Below, in pieces: positions 1 through 7,622 of a stretch of 15,655 nucleotides of DNA; within the stretch, counting starts at the first letter, position 1, and each line of letters begins with the position of its first letter. The notes beneath the pieces were generated by a model. It saw nothing but the letters and a program-made list of their open reading frames with translations. It searched no databases and had not been told where the DNA came from. Both the position numbers and the translations under genes were made by a program. The stretch comes from JBBDNT01 sp040877445 (GTDB lineage: Bacteria > Planctomycetota > Planctomycetia > Planctomycetales > Planctomycetaceae), in the NCBI GenBank assembly GCA_040877445.1, contig JBBDNT010000232.1:1-15655 (forward strand), read 5' to 3'.

Positions 1-2199
1 CAGTTTCTCCAGCACCGCGCGCTCCTCGCCGGTCGGGCGGCGGGCGAGGGATTGCACGAAGGCTCGCTCGAGGCGGGCCGCGTCGTCGAGAGATGAATCG
101 GCCGCCAGCGACCGGCCGAGCGCGCGGGACGACTCCACGAACAGCGGCTCGTTGAGCTGCGCCAGCGCCTGCAGCGGCGTGTTCGAGCGCTCGCGGCGGG
201 TGCAGGCGACGCTCGGGTCCGGGCGGTCGAACGTCGTCAACAGCGGATGCAGCACGTTCCGCATCAGCACGATGTACATCGACCGCCGGTACAGCGCCTG
301 CCCCTTGTCCGGCTCCCACGTCAACTGGAAGCCGATCCGCTCCAGTCCCGGCGGCAGCGGCGGGCGGAAGCCGGGGCCGCCGACCTGGCGATTCAACAGG
401 CCGCTCGCCGCGAGGTACTGGTCGCGGACGAGTTCGGCGTCGAGGCGGTAGCGGTTCTGCCGCGCGAGGAGCAGGTTCTGCGGGTCGCGCTCGAGCAGTT
501 CCGGCCGGTGATTCGACGATTGGCGGTACGTCGCCGAATGGACGATCCGCCGGATCAATTCCTTGCGCGACCAGCCGTGCTTCACGAACTCGGTCGCCAG
601 CCAGTCGAGGAGTTCGGGGTGCGTCGGCGGATCGCCCTGCGCGCCGAAGTCCTCGGGGGTGCGGACGAGCCCGTCGCCGAACAGGTGCTGCCAGATGCGG
701 TTGACTTCGACCCGCGCGGTGAGCGGATGGGCCGGATCGACGATCCAGCGGCCGAGATCGAGCCGGTCGAGTGGGCGGTCGCCGCTGGTCGCGTCCGCGG
801 CTTCCCGTCGGTCCAGCCCCGGCCACCCGGATTGCGAAGGCGGCGGCAGCACCGCCGGCGTTCCCGGCGAGACCGTGTCGCCCTTCTCGAGAAAGTTCCC
901 GCGGATGAAGATCCGCGTCGTCCGCGGCCGGTCGCGGCGGGCGAGCGCTGGCGCCTGCGGACCTTTCTTCGGATCCTCCGCGAGTTTGCCCGACTCGTCC
1001 GGCAGCGGGATGTCGGCGTCGTCCACGCGGTCGTTGAAGAAGGCGAACAATTCGTAGAATTCGCGCTGCGAAAGCGGATCGTACTTGTGCGAATGGCATT
1101 CGGCGCAGGCGACCGTCAGGCCGAGCCAGACGGTTCCGGTCGTGCCGACGCGATCGACGACCGCCTTGACCCGCGCCTCTTCCTCGTCGATCCCTCCCTC
1201 GCGGTTCTTCGGGGCGTTGCGGTGGAAGCCGGTCGCGATCCGCTGGTCGAGCGTCGCATCGGGCAACAGGTCGCCGGCGATCTGCTCCACCGTGAACCGG
1301 TCGAACGGCACGTCGCGGTTGACCGCGTCGATCACCCAGTCGCGCCAGCGCCAGGCGTGCGGGCGGAAGTGGTCTTTCTCGAAGCCGTCGCTGTCGGCGT
1401 AACGGGCCAGGTCCAGCCAGTGCATGCCCCACCGCTCCCCGAAATGGGGCGACGCGAGCAGCCGCTCGGCAAGCCGCTCGTAAGCATCGGGGCGGTCGTC
1501 GGCGAAGAACGCTTCGACCTCGTCGGGCGTCGGCGGCAGACCGGTCAGATCGAGTGACAGCCGGCGAAGAAGCGTCGCGCGGTCGGCCTCGGGAGAGGGG
1601 GGGATCCCCTCCCGTTCGAGCCGGGCGAGGACGAAGAGGTCGATGTCGTTCCGCGACCGGCCGGTCGCCTTCACGGCGGGCGGTTCAGGCCGGCGGACCG
1701 GCTGGAAGGACCAGTGGGCGTTCTGCGACGCGGCCGCCGACTGGACGGCGTCGGGAATCGCGCCGCCAGCTTCGATCCAGGCGCGGATCAGGCGGATCTC
1801 CGCCACGGAGAGCGGCGGTCCCTCGGGAGGCATGCGGTCGATGGGATCGTCGGCGGAAATGCGCTCGACGAGCAGGCTGTCGTCGGCTTGGTGCGGGACG
1901 ATCGCCGGGCCGGAGTCGCCGCCCCGGCGGAGCGCCGCGCCGTCGTCGAGCCGCAGTCCCGCCTCGCGCTTCTCGGGCCCGTGGCAGGCGCCGCAGCGGG
2001 CGGCGAGAATCGGCGCGACCTCGCGGGCGAATTCGACCGGCGCGGTTCGCGCGGGATCGCTCGCCGCATCGGCCGCCGGCCGGGACGGAGCGGGTTCCGC
2101 GCCGTCGGCCGCCGGGCCGAGGAACGCGCCGACCAGCAGCGCGCCGCCGATCGCCAGCGGCAGGAATCGCGGCGTGACGAGTGCGTGGCGTTCGGACAT
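1..2199 (-). CDS. Planctomycete cytochrome c / DUF1549 / DUF1553 protein, 3' end cut by window edge
   Basis: The minus strand is open from an ATG at 2199-2197 to the window edge, giving 733 codons with no stop. Residues about 12-33 form a hydrophobic signal segment. Residues 55-150 look like a PSCyt1 haem domain, with CGACH at 69-73 and a likely Met ligand in RMPPEG (M123). Residues about 180-395 match DUF1549 (PSCyt2), with a second CAECH at 365-369. Residues about 480-733 match DUF1553 (PSD1), including VEVNRIWQHLFG near 498 and RSNTPLQAL near 671. Family members are about 750-1050 aa and are often followed by a DUF1501 gene, so the missing end is expected outside the window. Role: presumed periplasmic, haem-binding, of unknown substrate; such genes are abundant in planctomycetes. 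GGGAG lies 6 bases before the start. Domain calls are recognition by eye. Confidence 0.93.
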   Translation of the reverse strand, partial: MSERHALVTPRFLPLAIGGALLVGAFLGPAADGAEPAPSRPAADAASDPARTAPVEFAREVAPILAARCGACHGPEKREAGLRLDDGAALRRGGDSGPAIVPHQADDSLLVERISADDPIDRMPPEGPPLSVAEIRLIRAWIEAGGAIPDAVQSAAASQNAHWSFQPVRRPEPPAVKATGRSRNDIDLFVLARLEREGIPPSPEADRATLLRRLSLDLTGLPPTPDEVEAFFADDRPDAYERLAERLLASPHFGERWGMHWLDLARYADSDGFEKDHFRPHAWRWRDWVIDAVNRDVPFDRFTVEQIAGDLLPDATLDQRIATGFHRNAPKNREGGIDEEEARVKAVVDRVGTTGTVWLGLTVACAECHSHKYDPLSQREFYELFAFFNDRVDDADIPLPDESGKLAEDPKKGPQAPALARRDRPRTTRIFIRGNFLEKGDTVSPGTPAVLPPPSQSGWPGLDRREAADATSGDRPLDRLDLGRWIVDPAHPLTARVEVNRIWQHLFGDGLVRTPEDFGAQGDPPTHPELLDWLATEFVKHGWSRKELIRRIVHSATYRQSSNHRPELLERDPQNLLLARQNRYRLDAELVRDQYLAASGLLNRQVGGPGFRPPLPPGLERIGFQLTWEPDKGQALYRRSMYIVLMRNVLHPLLTTFDRPDPSVACTRRERSNTPLQALAQLNEPLFVESSRALGRSLAADSSLDDAARLERAFVQSLARRPTGEERAVLEKL

Positions 2200-2233
2200 G
2201 GCTGGCTCCCGATGTCGTCGTCGAGGCTTTCCC

Positions 2234-2239
2234 ATCGTA
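2234..2239 (-). promoter_or_regulatory. Possible -10 box for the cytochrome c/DUF1553 gene
   Basis: TACGAT on the minus strand, about 35 bases before the start at 2199, resembles TATAAT at four of six positions. No convincing -35 hexamer is seen. The 242-base gap to 2441 must hold divergent promoters for this gene and for the oxidoreductase. I see no other structure there. Confidence 0.22.
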
Positions 2240-2441
2240 CCGCCGCGGGGGGTCCGTATCCATGCCGATGGAACCGTAGCCGGGAATCTCCCCGCCGCCG
2301 ACTGCGTCGGGGCGCCGTCTCGCCCGGACATCGCGGAGGGTTGATTTCCAGCGAGTCGTATGGCCATTCTTGCGGCGTACCGAAAACTCCGCGGGCGATT
2401 GGTCGCCCATTTCGAACGTCGCACTTCAGCTCGATCTTCCC

Positions 2442-3572
2442 ATGCAACGACTCCGCATCGGTCTCATCGGTCATGGCTTCATGGGCCGCGCGCATTCCAA
2501 TGCCTATCGCAAGGTCGCGAACTTCTTCGACGTCGCGCCGCCCGTGTTGCAGGCGGTGTGCGGGCGCGACGCGGCGCAGACGCGGGAGTTCGCACAGCGG
2601 TGGGGTTACGCCTCGGTCGAGACCGACTGGCGGACGCTGATCGCCCGCGACGATGTCGATGCCGTCGATATCTGCACGCCGAACAATCTGCACAAGGAGA
2701 TCGCGATCGCCGCCGCGAAGGCCGGGAAGGCGATCCTGTGCGAGAAGCCGCTCGCGATGGATGCCGCCGAAGGAACCGAGATGGTCGCCGCCGTCGAAGC
2801 GGCCGGCGTGCCGAACATGGTCTGGTACAACTACCGCCGCGTCCCCGCCGTCACGCTGGCGAAGCGGCTCATCGACGACGGCCGGCTCGGCCGCGTGTTC
2901 CATTACCGGGCAGTGTTCCTTCAGGACTGGACGATCTCGCAGGACGTGCCGCAGGGAGGCGCGGGAACGTGGCGGCTCGATGCGAACGCGGCGGGCAGCG
3001 GCGTGACCGGCGACCTGCTCGCGCATTGCATCGACACGGCCGTCTGGCTCAACGGGCCGATCGCGCGGGTCACGGCGATGACCGAGACCTTCGTGAAGGA
3101 ACGCACGCACGCCGAGACGGGGAAGAAGCAGCCGGTCGGCATCGACGACGCCTGCGCGTTTCTCGCCCGGTTCGCGAACGGCTCGCTGGCGGTGTTCGAG
3201 TCGACGCGCTACGCCCGCGGGCACAAGGCGCTGTACACCTTCGAGATCAACGGCGAGTACGCCTCGCTCGCCTGGGATCTGCACGACCTGCACCGCCTGA
3301 GCTGGTTCGACCACCGGGACGAATCGCAGGTCCGCGGCTGGCGGTCGATCCACGTCACCGACGGCGAGCACCCCTACATGAACCGCTGGTGGGTGCCGGG
3401 CTTGCAAATCGGCTACGAGCACAGCTTCGTACACCAGGTCGCCGATTTTCTGGAAGGAATGGAGAAGGGCGAACCAACCGCCCCGACCTTCCGCGACGCG
3501 CTCGAGACGCAACGGATATGCGACGCGGTGCTGGCGAGCGCGCGGACGGGGGAGTGGGTGGCGGTCGAGTGA
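2442..3572 (+). CDS. Gfo/Idh/MocA family NAD(P)-dependent oxidoreductase
   Basis: 376 aa. The N-terminal Rossmann fold carries GHGFMG at residues 10-15. EKPLAMD follows at 101-107, the usual cofactor-site Glu-Lys-Pro motif. The C-terminal half has GDLLAHCIDTA at 190-200, where D191 and H195 match the catalytic Asp/His positions of the family. The length is normal. The family reduces or oxidises sugars, inositols and related polyols; the substrate cannot be read from this sequence. The start was chosen because it puts the glycine motif ten residues from the N-terminus; an in-frame ATG at 2370 would add 24 unlikely residues. No Shine-Dalgarno is visible. The gene is divergent from the DUF1553 gene, and the next gene begins 44 bases after its stop, so partial co-transcription is possible. 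GC is high, as in the flanking core genes. Confidence 0.93.
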   Translation: MQRLRIGLIGHGFMGRAHSNAYRKVANFFDVAPPVLQAVCGRDAAQTREFAQRWGYASVETDWRTLIARDDVDAVDICTPNNLHKEIAIAAAKAGKAILCEKPLAMDAAEGTEMVAAVEAAGVPNMVWYNYRRVPAVTLAKRLIDDGRLGRVFHYRAVFLQDWTISQDVPQGGAGTWRLDANAAGSGVTGDLLAHCIDTAVWLNGPIARVTAMTETFVKERTHAETGKKQPVGIDDACAFLARFANGSLAVFESTRYARGHKALYTFEINGEYASLAWDLHDLHRLSWFDHRDESQVRGWRSIHVTDGEHPYMNRWWVPGLQIGYEHSFVHQVADFLEGMEKGEPTAPTFRDALETQRICDAVLASARTGEWVAVE

Positions 3573-3616
3573 AAGATCGCCCCGCGAGAAACCGATTCGC
3601 GACAAGAAAGCGCGTG

Positions 3617-4339
3617 ATGACTGTCGAATCCGAGATTCTCGTTCCTTCGCTGTTTTTCGGCAGCACAGCGGAGACGAAGGAGCGCTGGGCTGAGGTCATC
3701 GAGTCCGTCTGGGAGGAGGGTTCGTGGACCGCGGCACACGCCGCGCTTGCCGACAAGGTGAACATTCTGGATTCGGATGAACCGATCGTCGTCTGGAACA
3801 ACGACCGCCTTTGGGCGAGCAGCAACCGGCCGATTCCATGGAGAACGGATCAGCCCGTATGGCAGATGAACTGGATCTTGGAGCATCCGCCAGCACCCTT
3901 CGACGAACTCGTGGCGAATTCCGAAAAGCACTTTGCGCTGTTTCTGGAAGGAATGAGGCACCTGTGGTTCGCTATTGGGCTCTTGGAGGGAGACAGAACC
4001 CATCTTCCGTTCGCTTTCGATTTCTCCGAGCCGGGACGCATCCATGCGCGGCACGATAACGAGTTCCAGCGAAGATTCCTGATGCCCTTCATCGAATGGT
4101 TGCCGCATATGCTCCCCCTCGATGCTCGAATTGCAACGGCGTCCGGAAGAAAGGGGAAAGGATTGGAACTGACCGGACTGGCCCGCCGCCTGGGATTCGC
4201 ACTCGATCCGTTCTTTCTCGCAGGCTTGATTTCGCAGCCGGACGTGATCAGCTTACTAACCGAACGCGACGCGAACGAAGTCGTCGGCCAGATCGCGTCG
4301 CTGGCACGAACGTACTTCGGTTTTGCGGAACCGTCCTGA
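3617..4339 (+). CDS. Hypothetical protein, 240 aa, tryptophan-rich, unrecognised
   Basis: I do not recognise this family. The protein is 240 aa, soluble, without a signal peptide or membrane segment. It has ten tryptophans, most in the first half (for example W24, W32, W37, W60, W66, W75, W82, W86). The N-terminal 90 residues look like a mixed alpha/beta fold and the C-terminal part (about 100-240) looks mainly helical. ATG at 3617 was chosen; a GTG one codon earlier is possible and no clear ribosome site precedes either. Base composition is lower in GC than the neighbours: 55% over 3961-4020 against 72% over 2701-2760 in the oxidoreductase. Its stop lies 13 bases before the DUF1877 start, so the two are probably co-transcribed and may work together. 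Confidence 0.8.
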   Translation: MTVESEILVPSLFFGSTAETKERWAEVIESVWEEGSWTAAHAALADKVNILDSDEPIVVWNNDRLWASSNRPIPWRTDQPVWQMNWILEHPPAPFDELVANSEKHFALFLEGMRHLWFAIGLLEGDRTHLPFAFDFSEPGRIHARHDNEFQRRFLMPFIEWLPHMLPLDARIATASGRKGKGLELTGLARRLGFALDPFFLAGLISQPDVISLLTERDANEVVGQIASLARTYFGFAEPS

Positions 4340-4341
4340 CT

Positions 4342-4346
4342 GGAGG
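4342..4346 (+). promoter_or_regulatory. Shine-Dalgarno of the DUF1877 gene
   Basis: GGAGG lies six bases before the ATG at 4353, just after the stop of the 240-aa gene. It fixes the start of the downstream gene and supports independent initiation within a two-gene transcript. Confidence 0.7.
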
Positions 4347-4352
4347 TCTCCG

Positions 4353-4808
4353 ATGGGGATTTGCTGCGAAATCGCCGCCGTTCCGTCCGATGAGATTCGG
4401 CAACTGCTCGACGATCCCGAATCGGCCGTAGCGGCCGATTTCTCTCGCTCGGTCGGTCTCGAAAAAGCGTGGCACGGGTTGCATTTTCTCTTGACCGGCG
4501 ACGTGATGGGCGGGGCCGAGCCGCTGTGCTTTCTGCTGGCCGGTGGACGCGAAGTGGACGAGACACTCCGCATCTTCGACGCACCGCAGGTTCGGAGCCT
4601 CGATCAAGCTCTGTCCCAAGTTTCCGACGAGGAATTGTGGCGCCGGTTCGATCCTTCGACCATGAGCGCGCAGGGAGTTTATCCCGACATCTGGGACGAG
4701 TCCGAGACGGAATTGCGCGACGAATACACGGAATACTTCCGAGACATGAAGACGCTCATCGCCGCCGCAGCCAAGGACGACATGGCGTTGCTCGTCCGGC
4801 TCGCCTAG
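4353..4808 (+). CDS. DUF1877 family (YfbM-like) protein
   Basis: 151 aa, close to the usual length of DUF1877 proteins. The start MGICCEI is typical of the family, as are a central glycine-rich segment around residues 50-66 (LTGDVMGGAEPLCFLLAGG) and the later pattern YPDIWDE with a long C-terminal helix (about 122-151). The molecular function of this family is unknown; E. coli YfbM is a structurally known member without an assigned activity. The protein appears cytoplasmic, with no signal or membrane segment. It lies 13 bases after the 240-aa gene and has its own strong ribosome site. Its GC is also lower than that of core genes in the window, suggesting the pair travelled together. DUF1877 genes often sit in variable regions, which fits the adjacent Uma2 remnant. 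Confidence 0.82.
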   Translation: MGICCEIAAVPSDEIRQLLDDPESAVAADFSRSVGLEKAWHGLHFLLTGDVMGGAEPLCFLLAGGREVDETLRIFDAPQVRSLDQALSQVSDEELWRRFDPSTMSAQGVYPDIWDESETELRDEYTEYFRDMKTLIAAAAKDDMALLVRLA

Positions 4809-4921
4809 CGATTTGCATTTTGAGGTGGAGTGCCGGCGAGTCGCATCCGTGACTTCGCGCCGACGACCTCGGCGAAAACGGCAGCGGCCACGAACGCGGG
4901 ATGGAACGCCGCCGGAACCGC

Positions 4922-4929
4922 GATAGAAT
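4922..4929 (+). promoter_or_regulatory. Possible -10 box (GATAGAAT) before the Uma2 remnant
   Basis: GATAGAAT ends 36 bases before the GTG at 4966. The same octamer occurs on the minus strand before the antitoxin gene (14326-14333), and TAGAAT occurs before the dehydrogenase at 15503. No clear -35 hexamer is present. Confidence 0.35.
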
Positions 4930-4965
4930 GACCGGTGAAGACGCAACACATCCGTGGAGGCACCC

Positions 4966-5144
4966 GTGGCCACCGATTTCCTCTTGACCGTTCCTCCCGC
5001 CGACGATCCCCAGGTCGTCGTCATCCCGGCCGGGATCTCGGACTTGCAATCGTTCCGCGACTGGGCGTACTCGGACGACTTTCCGGGCTGATCCGCGAGC
5101 GCAATCCGGTCGGCGGGTGGCGATACGATTTGCAAAGGCGGTGA
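4966..5144 (+). pseudogene. Uma2-like endonuclease remnant with internal deletion
   Basis: A GTG at 4966, five bases after GGAGG (4956-4960), opens a 41-codon frame ending at TGA 5089-5091. Its peptide ends in PAGISDLQSFRDWAYSDDFPG, which resembles the N-terminus of planctomycete Uma2 (DUF820) proteins, where it precedes the strand carrying the first active-site residues. Full Uma2 proteins are about 180-220 aa, so the catalytic core is absent. In another frame, overlapping the end, about 18 residues (LIRERNPVGGWRYDLQRR) end at 5144 and could be the C-terminal strand of the same protein. The simplest reading is a large internal deletion that joined the two ends out of frame. The RBS and a -10-like box are preserved. 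The N-terminal match is moderately secure; the C-terminal match is weak. Confidence 0.5.
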
Positions 5145-5202
5145 CGCAGCGGTGCAATCGGGGCGGACCACTATCGAATTCGATTCCGTGAGTCGGCGAT
5201 CT

Positions 5203-5342
5203 GGCGGGTCGGACGGAATTGTATTCCGTCGTGCCCGCCCACCGGTGAGACTCGCAACGCGCGATGGTTTCCGATCCTGATCATGGTCGGCAACACGAAA
5301 CGGAGCGGTTTTACTGGCGGACGGAATACAATTCCGTCCTAC
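5203..5342 (+). repeat. MITE-like element, copy 1, with self-complementary inverted ends
   Basis: The left end (5203-5239) has GGCGGG, then GACGGAAT/ATTCCGTC around loop TGT, then GTGCCCGCC. The right end (5316-5342) has GGCGGACGGAAT, loop ACA, ATTCCGTCCTAC. The 19-base cores of the two ends are exact reverse complements, and each end is also a hairpin. The interior (about 75 bases) has no ORF. The size and layout match copies at 5991-6124 and 11131-11270. There is no transposase, so if mobile it is non-autonomous. Confidence 0.75.
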
Positions 5343-5351
5343 GGGGTCGAT

Positions 5352-5431
5352 GGCCGCACGACGAAGCGACGCGGACGCAGTCCTACCCGTCTCGTCATGC
5401 GAAGCCCGGCGGACGGATCAGCGATCCGTCC
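5352..5431. repeat. Degraded repeat end plus a GGACGGATC hairpin
   Basis: 5352-5385 reads GCACGACG ... GTCCTACCCG, the reverse-orientation outer frame of the element's left end with its inner palindrome replaced. 5411-5431 is a perfect hairpin, GGACGGATC / GATCCGTCC with loop AGC, in the same flanking context (GGC before, TGCG after) as the right ends of the MITE-like copies. With copy 1 this accounts for most of the gene-free stretch 5145-5500; I see no gene there. Confidence 0.55.
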
Positions 5432-5500
5432 TGCGCTCAACCCACCACCTCGATATGGACGGGATACTACGGCGGATTGGACCGGAGCGCGCGCCGCCGT

Positions 5501-5920
5501 TCAATGATGGCTTGGCGGATGCGCCGGTTCGACCGGTTCCGGTTCGTCGGTCGTCCGGCAGCAATCGACCGCGCCGGAGAGTTGCACCGCGCCGCACAGG
5601 AACGCGATCGAGAACAGCGCCGCGACGTAGACCGTCTTGCCGACGAAGTTGCTCAGCCGCAGCCCCAGGATTTCGTGCAGGCCGCCGGCGGGCGGCGCGA
5701 CGGTGCCCCACACCAGGATCGCCGCCAGGCCGATCAGCAGCACCGGGATCCAACCTCCCTTGAGCATCACCTCGCGCAGCCGCACCCAATCGACGGCGAG
5801 CAGCCAGAACGCGGCCCACGCGACGAGAGGCAGCCACGGAAGGATCACCGCCCCCAGCGAGACGAACACCGCCCACAGGGCTTCGAACAGTTGGATCAGA
5901 TTCTCGAGCAGAGCGTGCAT
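5501..5920 (-). CDS. Small integral membrane protein, hypothetical
   Basis: 139 aa. Hydrophobic stretches lie at about residues 13-44 (long enough for one tilted or two short helices), 57-73 and 95-115, so three or four membrane spans are likely. A Cys-Cys pair follows at 120-121, and the last 18 residues are Pro/Glu/His-rich (EPEPVEPAHPPSHH) and probably non-membrane. A charged segment (RLREVMLKGG, 47-56) separates the first and second hydrophobic blocks and may be cytoplasmic. I do not recognise a family with a known function. No strong ribosome site precedes the ATG. The gene stands alone, bounded by repeats on both sides (5203-5431 and 5968-6124). The conserved-looking pattern of spans and high third-position GC support a real gene. 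Confidence 0.8.
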   Translation of the reverse strand: MHALLENLIQLFEALWAVFVSLGAVILPWLPLVAWAAFWLLAVDWVRLREVMLKGGWIPVLLIGLAAILVWGTVAPPAGGLHEILGLRLSNFVGKTVYVAALFSIAFLCGAVQLSGAVDCCRTTDEPEPVEPAHPPSHH

Positions 5921-5967
5921 GATTGGGGCAGCTGTCAGTTGCTGGTTGTACGTAGTAGCCGATGATT

Positions 5968-6124
5968 TCGAACTTTTGGGTCGATGAAGGGGCGGGTAGG
6001 ACGGATTCGTAATCCGTCGTGCCCGCCTTCCGGCATCCGATCTCAGGTGAGCCTCCAGGTACGTCGTTGATCGAACAATGACGCAAAGTGGTTCTTTGGC
6101 GGACGGAATTCAATTCCGTCCTAC
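5968..6124 (+). repeat. MITE-like element, copy 2
   Basis: The core is 5991-6124 (134 bases). The left hairpin is GACGGATT (6000-6007), loop CGT, AATCCGTC (6011-6018), inside GGCGGG...GTGCCCGCC. The right hairpin is GGACGGAAT (6101-6109), loop TCA, ATTCCGTCC (6113-6121), then TAC. The interior shares short blocks with copy 3 (GCATCCG, CGTTGA, CGAAC, ATGA). Homology to copy 3 extends left to about 5968 (TCGAACTT.TGGGTCGAT). It lies between the membrane-protein start and the Ldh stop. Confidence 0.75.
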
Positions 6125-6178
6125 AGCGTCTGCGGTCGCTGAAAACGCCGACACACAATGACGCACCATTACGGGGTT

Positions 6179-6199
6179 GACGACCAGCAGTCGGTCGTC
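6179..6199 (-). terminator. Weak hairpin after the Ldh_2 gene
   Basis: GACGACC (6179-6185) and GGTCGTC (6193-6199) form a 7-bp stem with a 7-base loop, beginning 12 bases past the Ldh stop codon on the minus strand. No T-run follows, so a factor-independent terminator is only a possibility. Confidence 0.25.
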
Positions 6200-6211
6200 G
6201 TCGATCGCATC

Positions 6212-7258
6212 CTACAGGTTTTCCAGCGACACTCCCAGCTTGGCGGCTAGTTCGCTGATCAGTTTCCACGTGCCGTCGGGAATCGGGATCCCTTCCTGCT
6301 CGCGGACCTGGCGGCGACGCAGTTCGATTTCGCCCGGCAGCAGGATCTCGTCGCAGCCGGGAACGCGCTTCGCGCTTTTGATGTAGTCCGCGTACTTCTT
6401 GATCTGGGCGTCGAACTCGCCGCGCGGAAGGAACCTCTCGACGTCGACGAAGTACATCCACAGGCCATTGGCGCCGGGAGGAAGATCAGTGCGGGCGATG
6501 CCGCTGCCGGAGAGGATGCCGCCGAACACGTCGATCATCACGCTCAGCCCGAAGCCCTTGAAGCCCATCGCGCCGCCGAGCGGAAGAATCGCCCCGGCAG
6601 GGGGTCCGTAGAGATCGGCGGGATTGCACGAGGGACGGCCTTCGCAGTCGATGATGAGTCCTTCGGCAAGCTGCTCGCCCTTCTGAAGGGCGACGCGAAT
6701 CTTGCCTTCCGCCGTGGCGCTGGTGGTCATGTCGAGAACGATCGGCACGTCGCCGCGGGGGGCGGACATGGCGATCGGGTTCGTCCCCAGCCGCCGCTCG
6801 ATCCCGCCGAACGGGGCGGTTCCGCCCGGTCCCGGGGCGTTGACGCACATCATGCTGCAGAACCCGGCGCGGGCCGCGGTGTCGGCATACGAGCCGAGCC
6901 GGCCGACGTGATTGCAGTTGCGGGCCACGACCGTCGCCGAACCGGTTTCCCGCGCTTTGATCAACCCGATTTCGAGGGCCTTGGTCGCGACGACCTGGCC
7001 GAAGTGGAACCCCCCGTCGACCACCGCCAGCGACGGCTCGTCGCGAAGCACGGAGAACTCGCCGTCCGGCTTGATGAATCCCTTTTCCATCTGGTCGACG
7101 TATTGCATCAGCCGGATGACGCCGTGGCTGTCGTGCCCGACGAGGTTCGCGTCGCGCAACTCGATGGCGACGACTTCGGCATCGGCGGAAGAAACGCCGG
7201 CGGCGGTCAGCACGCGTTCGGCGATGGTGTGGATCTGTCGAGAATCGAAAGTGGGCAT
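6212..7258 (-). CDS. Ldh_2-family malate/L-lactate/ureidoglycolate-type dehydrogenase
   Basis: 348 aa, normal for the Ldh_2 (YlbC/YiaK/ComC) superfamily of NAD(P)H-dependent 2-hydroxyacid dehydrogenases, which do not use the common Rossmann fold. Visible signatures are GHDSHGVIRL at 41-50 with the conserved His45, NHVGRLGSYA at 116-125, GTNPIAMSAP at 158-167, DMTTSATAEGKI at 176-187, and MGFKGFGLSVMIDVFGGILSG at about 231-251. These proteins interconvert 2-oxoacids and 2-hydroxyacids such as malate, lactate, sulfolactate, ureidoglycolate or 2,3-diketogulonate; the exact substrate cannot be deduced. It is probably a cytoplasmic dimer. ATG at 7258 fits the family N-terminus; in-frame upstream ATGs would add an unrelated stretch. 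No good Shine-Dalgarno is seen. The gene stands alone, with repeats on both sides. Confidence 0.92.
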   Translation of the reverse strand: MPTFDSRQIHTIAERVLTAAGVSSADAEVVAIELRDANLVGHDSHGVIRLMQYVDQMEKGFIKPDGEFSVLRDEPSLAVVDGGFHFGQVVATKALEIGLIKARETGSATVVARNCNHVGRLGSYADTAARAGFCSMMCVNAPGPGGTAPFGGIERRLGTNPIAMSAPRGDVPIVLDMTTSATAEGKIRVALQKGEQLAEGLIIDCEGRPSCNPADLYGPPAGAILPLGGAMGFKGFGLSVMIDVFGGILSGSGIARTDLPPGANGLWMYFVDVERFLPRGEFDAQIKKYADYIKSAKRVPGCDEILLPGEIELRRRQVREQEGIPIPDGTWKLISELAAKLGVSLENL

Positions 7259-7379
7259 CGAGAAAAGGCGATCGAGGTGCGAGGACGAATCGTCGGGGAG
7301 CCACAGCATATCAACGAGGACGAGCGCCGTCGAGGAGAGGGCGTAGCACGGCTTCACCTTGATCTTATGGGCGGCCAAC

Positions 7380-7418
7380 GGGCGGGTAGGACGGAATTTC
7401 ATTCCGTCGTGCCCGCCC
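7380..7418 (+). repeat. Single left-end hairpin of the MITE-like family
   Basis: GGGCGGG, TA, then GACGGAAT / ATTCCGTC with loop TTC, then GTG and CCCGCCC. The outer 7-bp stem and the inner 8-bp stem are both perfect, separated by a TA/GTG internal bulge. The inner core is identical to the left end of copy 3, but no right end is seen within 150 bases. Confidence 0.7.
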
Positions 7419-7436
7419 GCTTTCGAACGTGTGCTG

Positions 7437-7498
7437 GAAGTTCCCGTGGCGGGCCGATCCGCCTCGGACGGACCGGCAGTCAATCCTACGGGAACTTC
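7437..7498. repeat. Inverted repeat with 11-base perfect arms
   Basis: GAAGTTCCCGT (7437-7447) and ACGGGAACTTC (7488-7498) are exact complements around a 40-base interior. Just inside the right arm is CAATCCTAC, whose complement GTAGGATTG recalls the GTAGGA lead of the other hairpins. It could be a small non-autonomous element or a structured RNA. Confidence 0.5.
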
Positions 7499-7542
7499 GC
7501 CCCCAAACCGTCGAGGTTGACGACGTGTTGCGAAGGCACTGG

Positions 7543-7612
7543 ATTCCCGCCTCCGCGGGAATGACGGGAAGCTCGCGGGAATGACGGGAAGCCCGCGGGA
7601 ATGACGGGAACC
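7543..7612. repeat. ATTCCCGC palindrome followed by a 20-base tandem repeat
   Basis: ATTCCCGC (7543-7550) pairs with GCGGGAAT (7555-7562). The right arm starts three tandem copies of a 20-base unit beginning GCGGGAATGACGGGAA at 7555, 7575 and 7595. The copies are contiguous, without spacers. Confidence 0.7.
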
Positions 7613-7622
7613 GAAAGTTGGA

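Noticed and set aside
247..1557. Long plus-strand open frame opposite the cytochrome c/DUF1553 gene
   Set aside because: It is an antisense shadow: the minus strand carries clear PSCyt1, DUF1549 and DUF1553 motifs, while this frame is Arg-rich without any family pattern.
2360..3616. N-terminal extension of the 240-aa protein through the oxidoreductase gene
   Set aside because: The frame is open only as a shadow of the oxidoreductase; protein-like sequence begins at the ATG at 3617.
7555..7612. Possible CRISPR array
   Set aside because: The 20-base units are contiguous and have no spacers; the unit is an arm of a REP-like palindrome.
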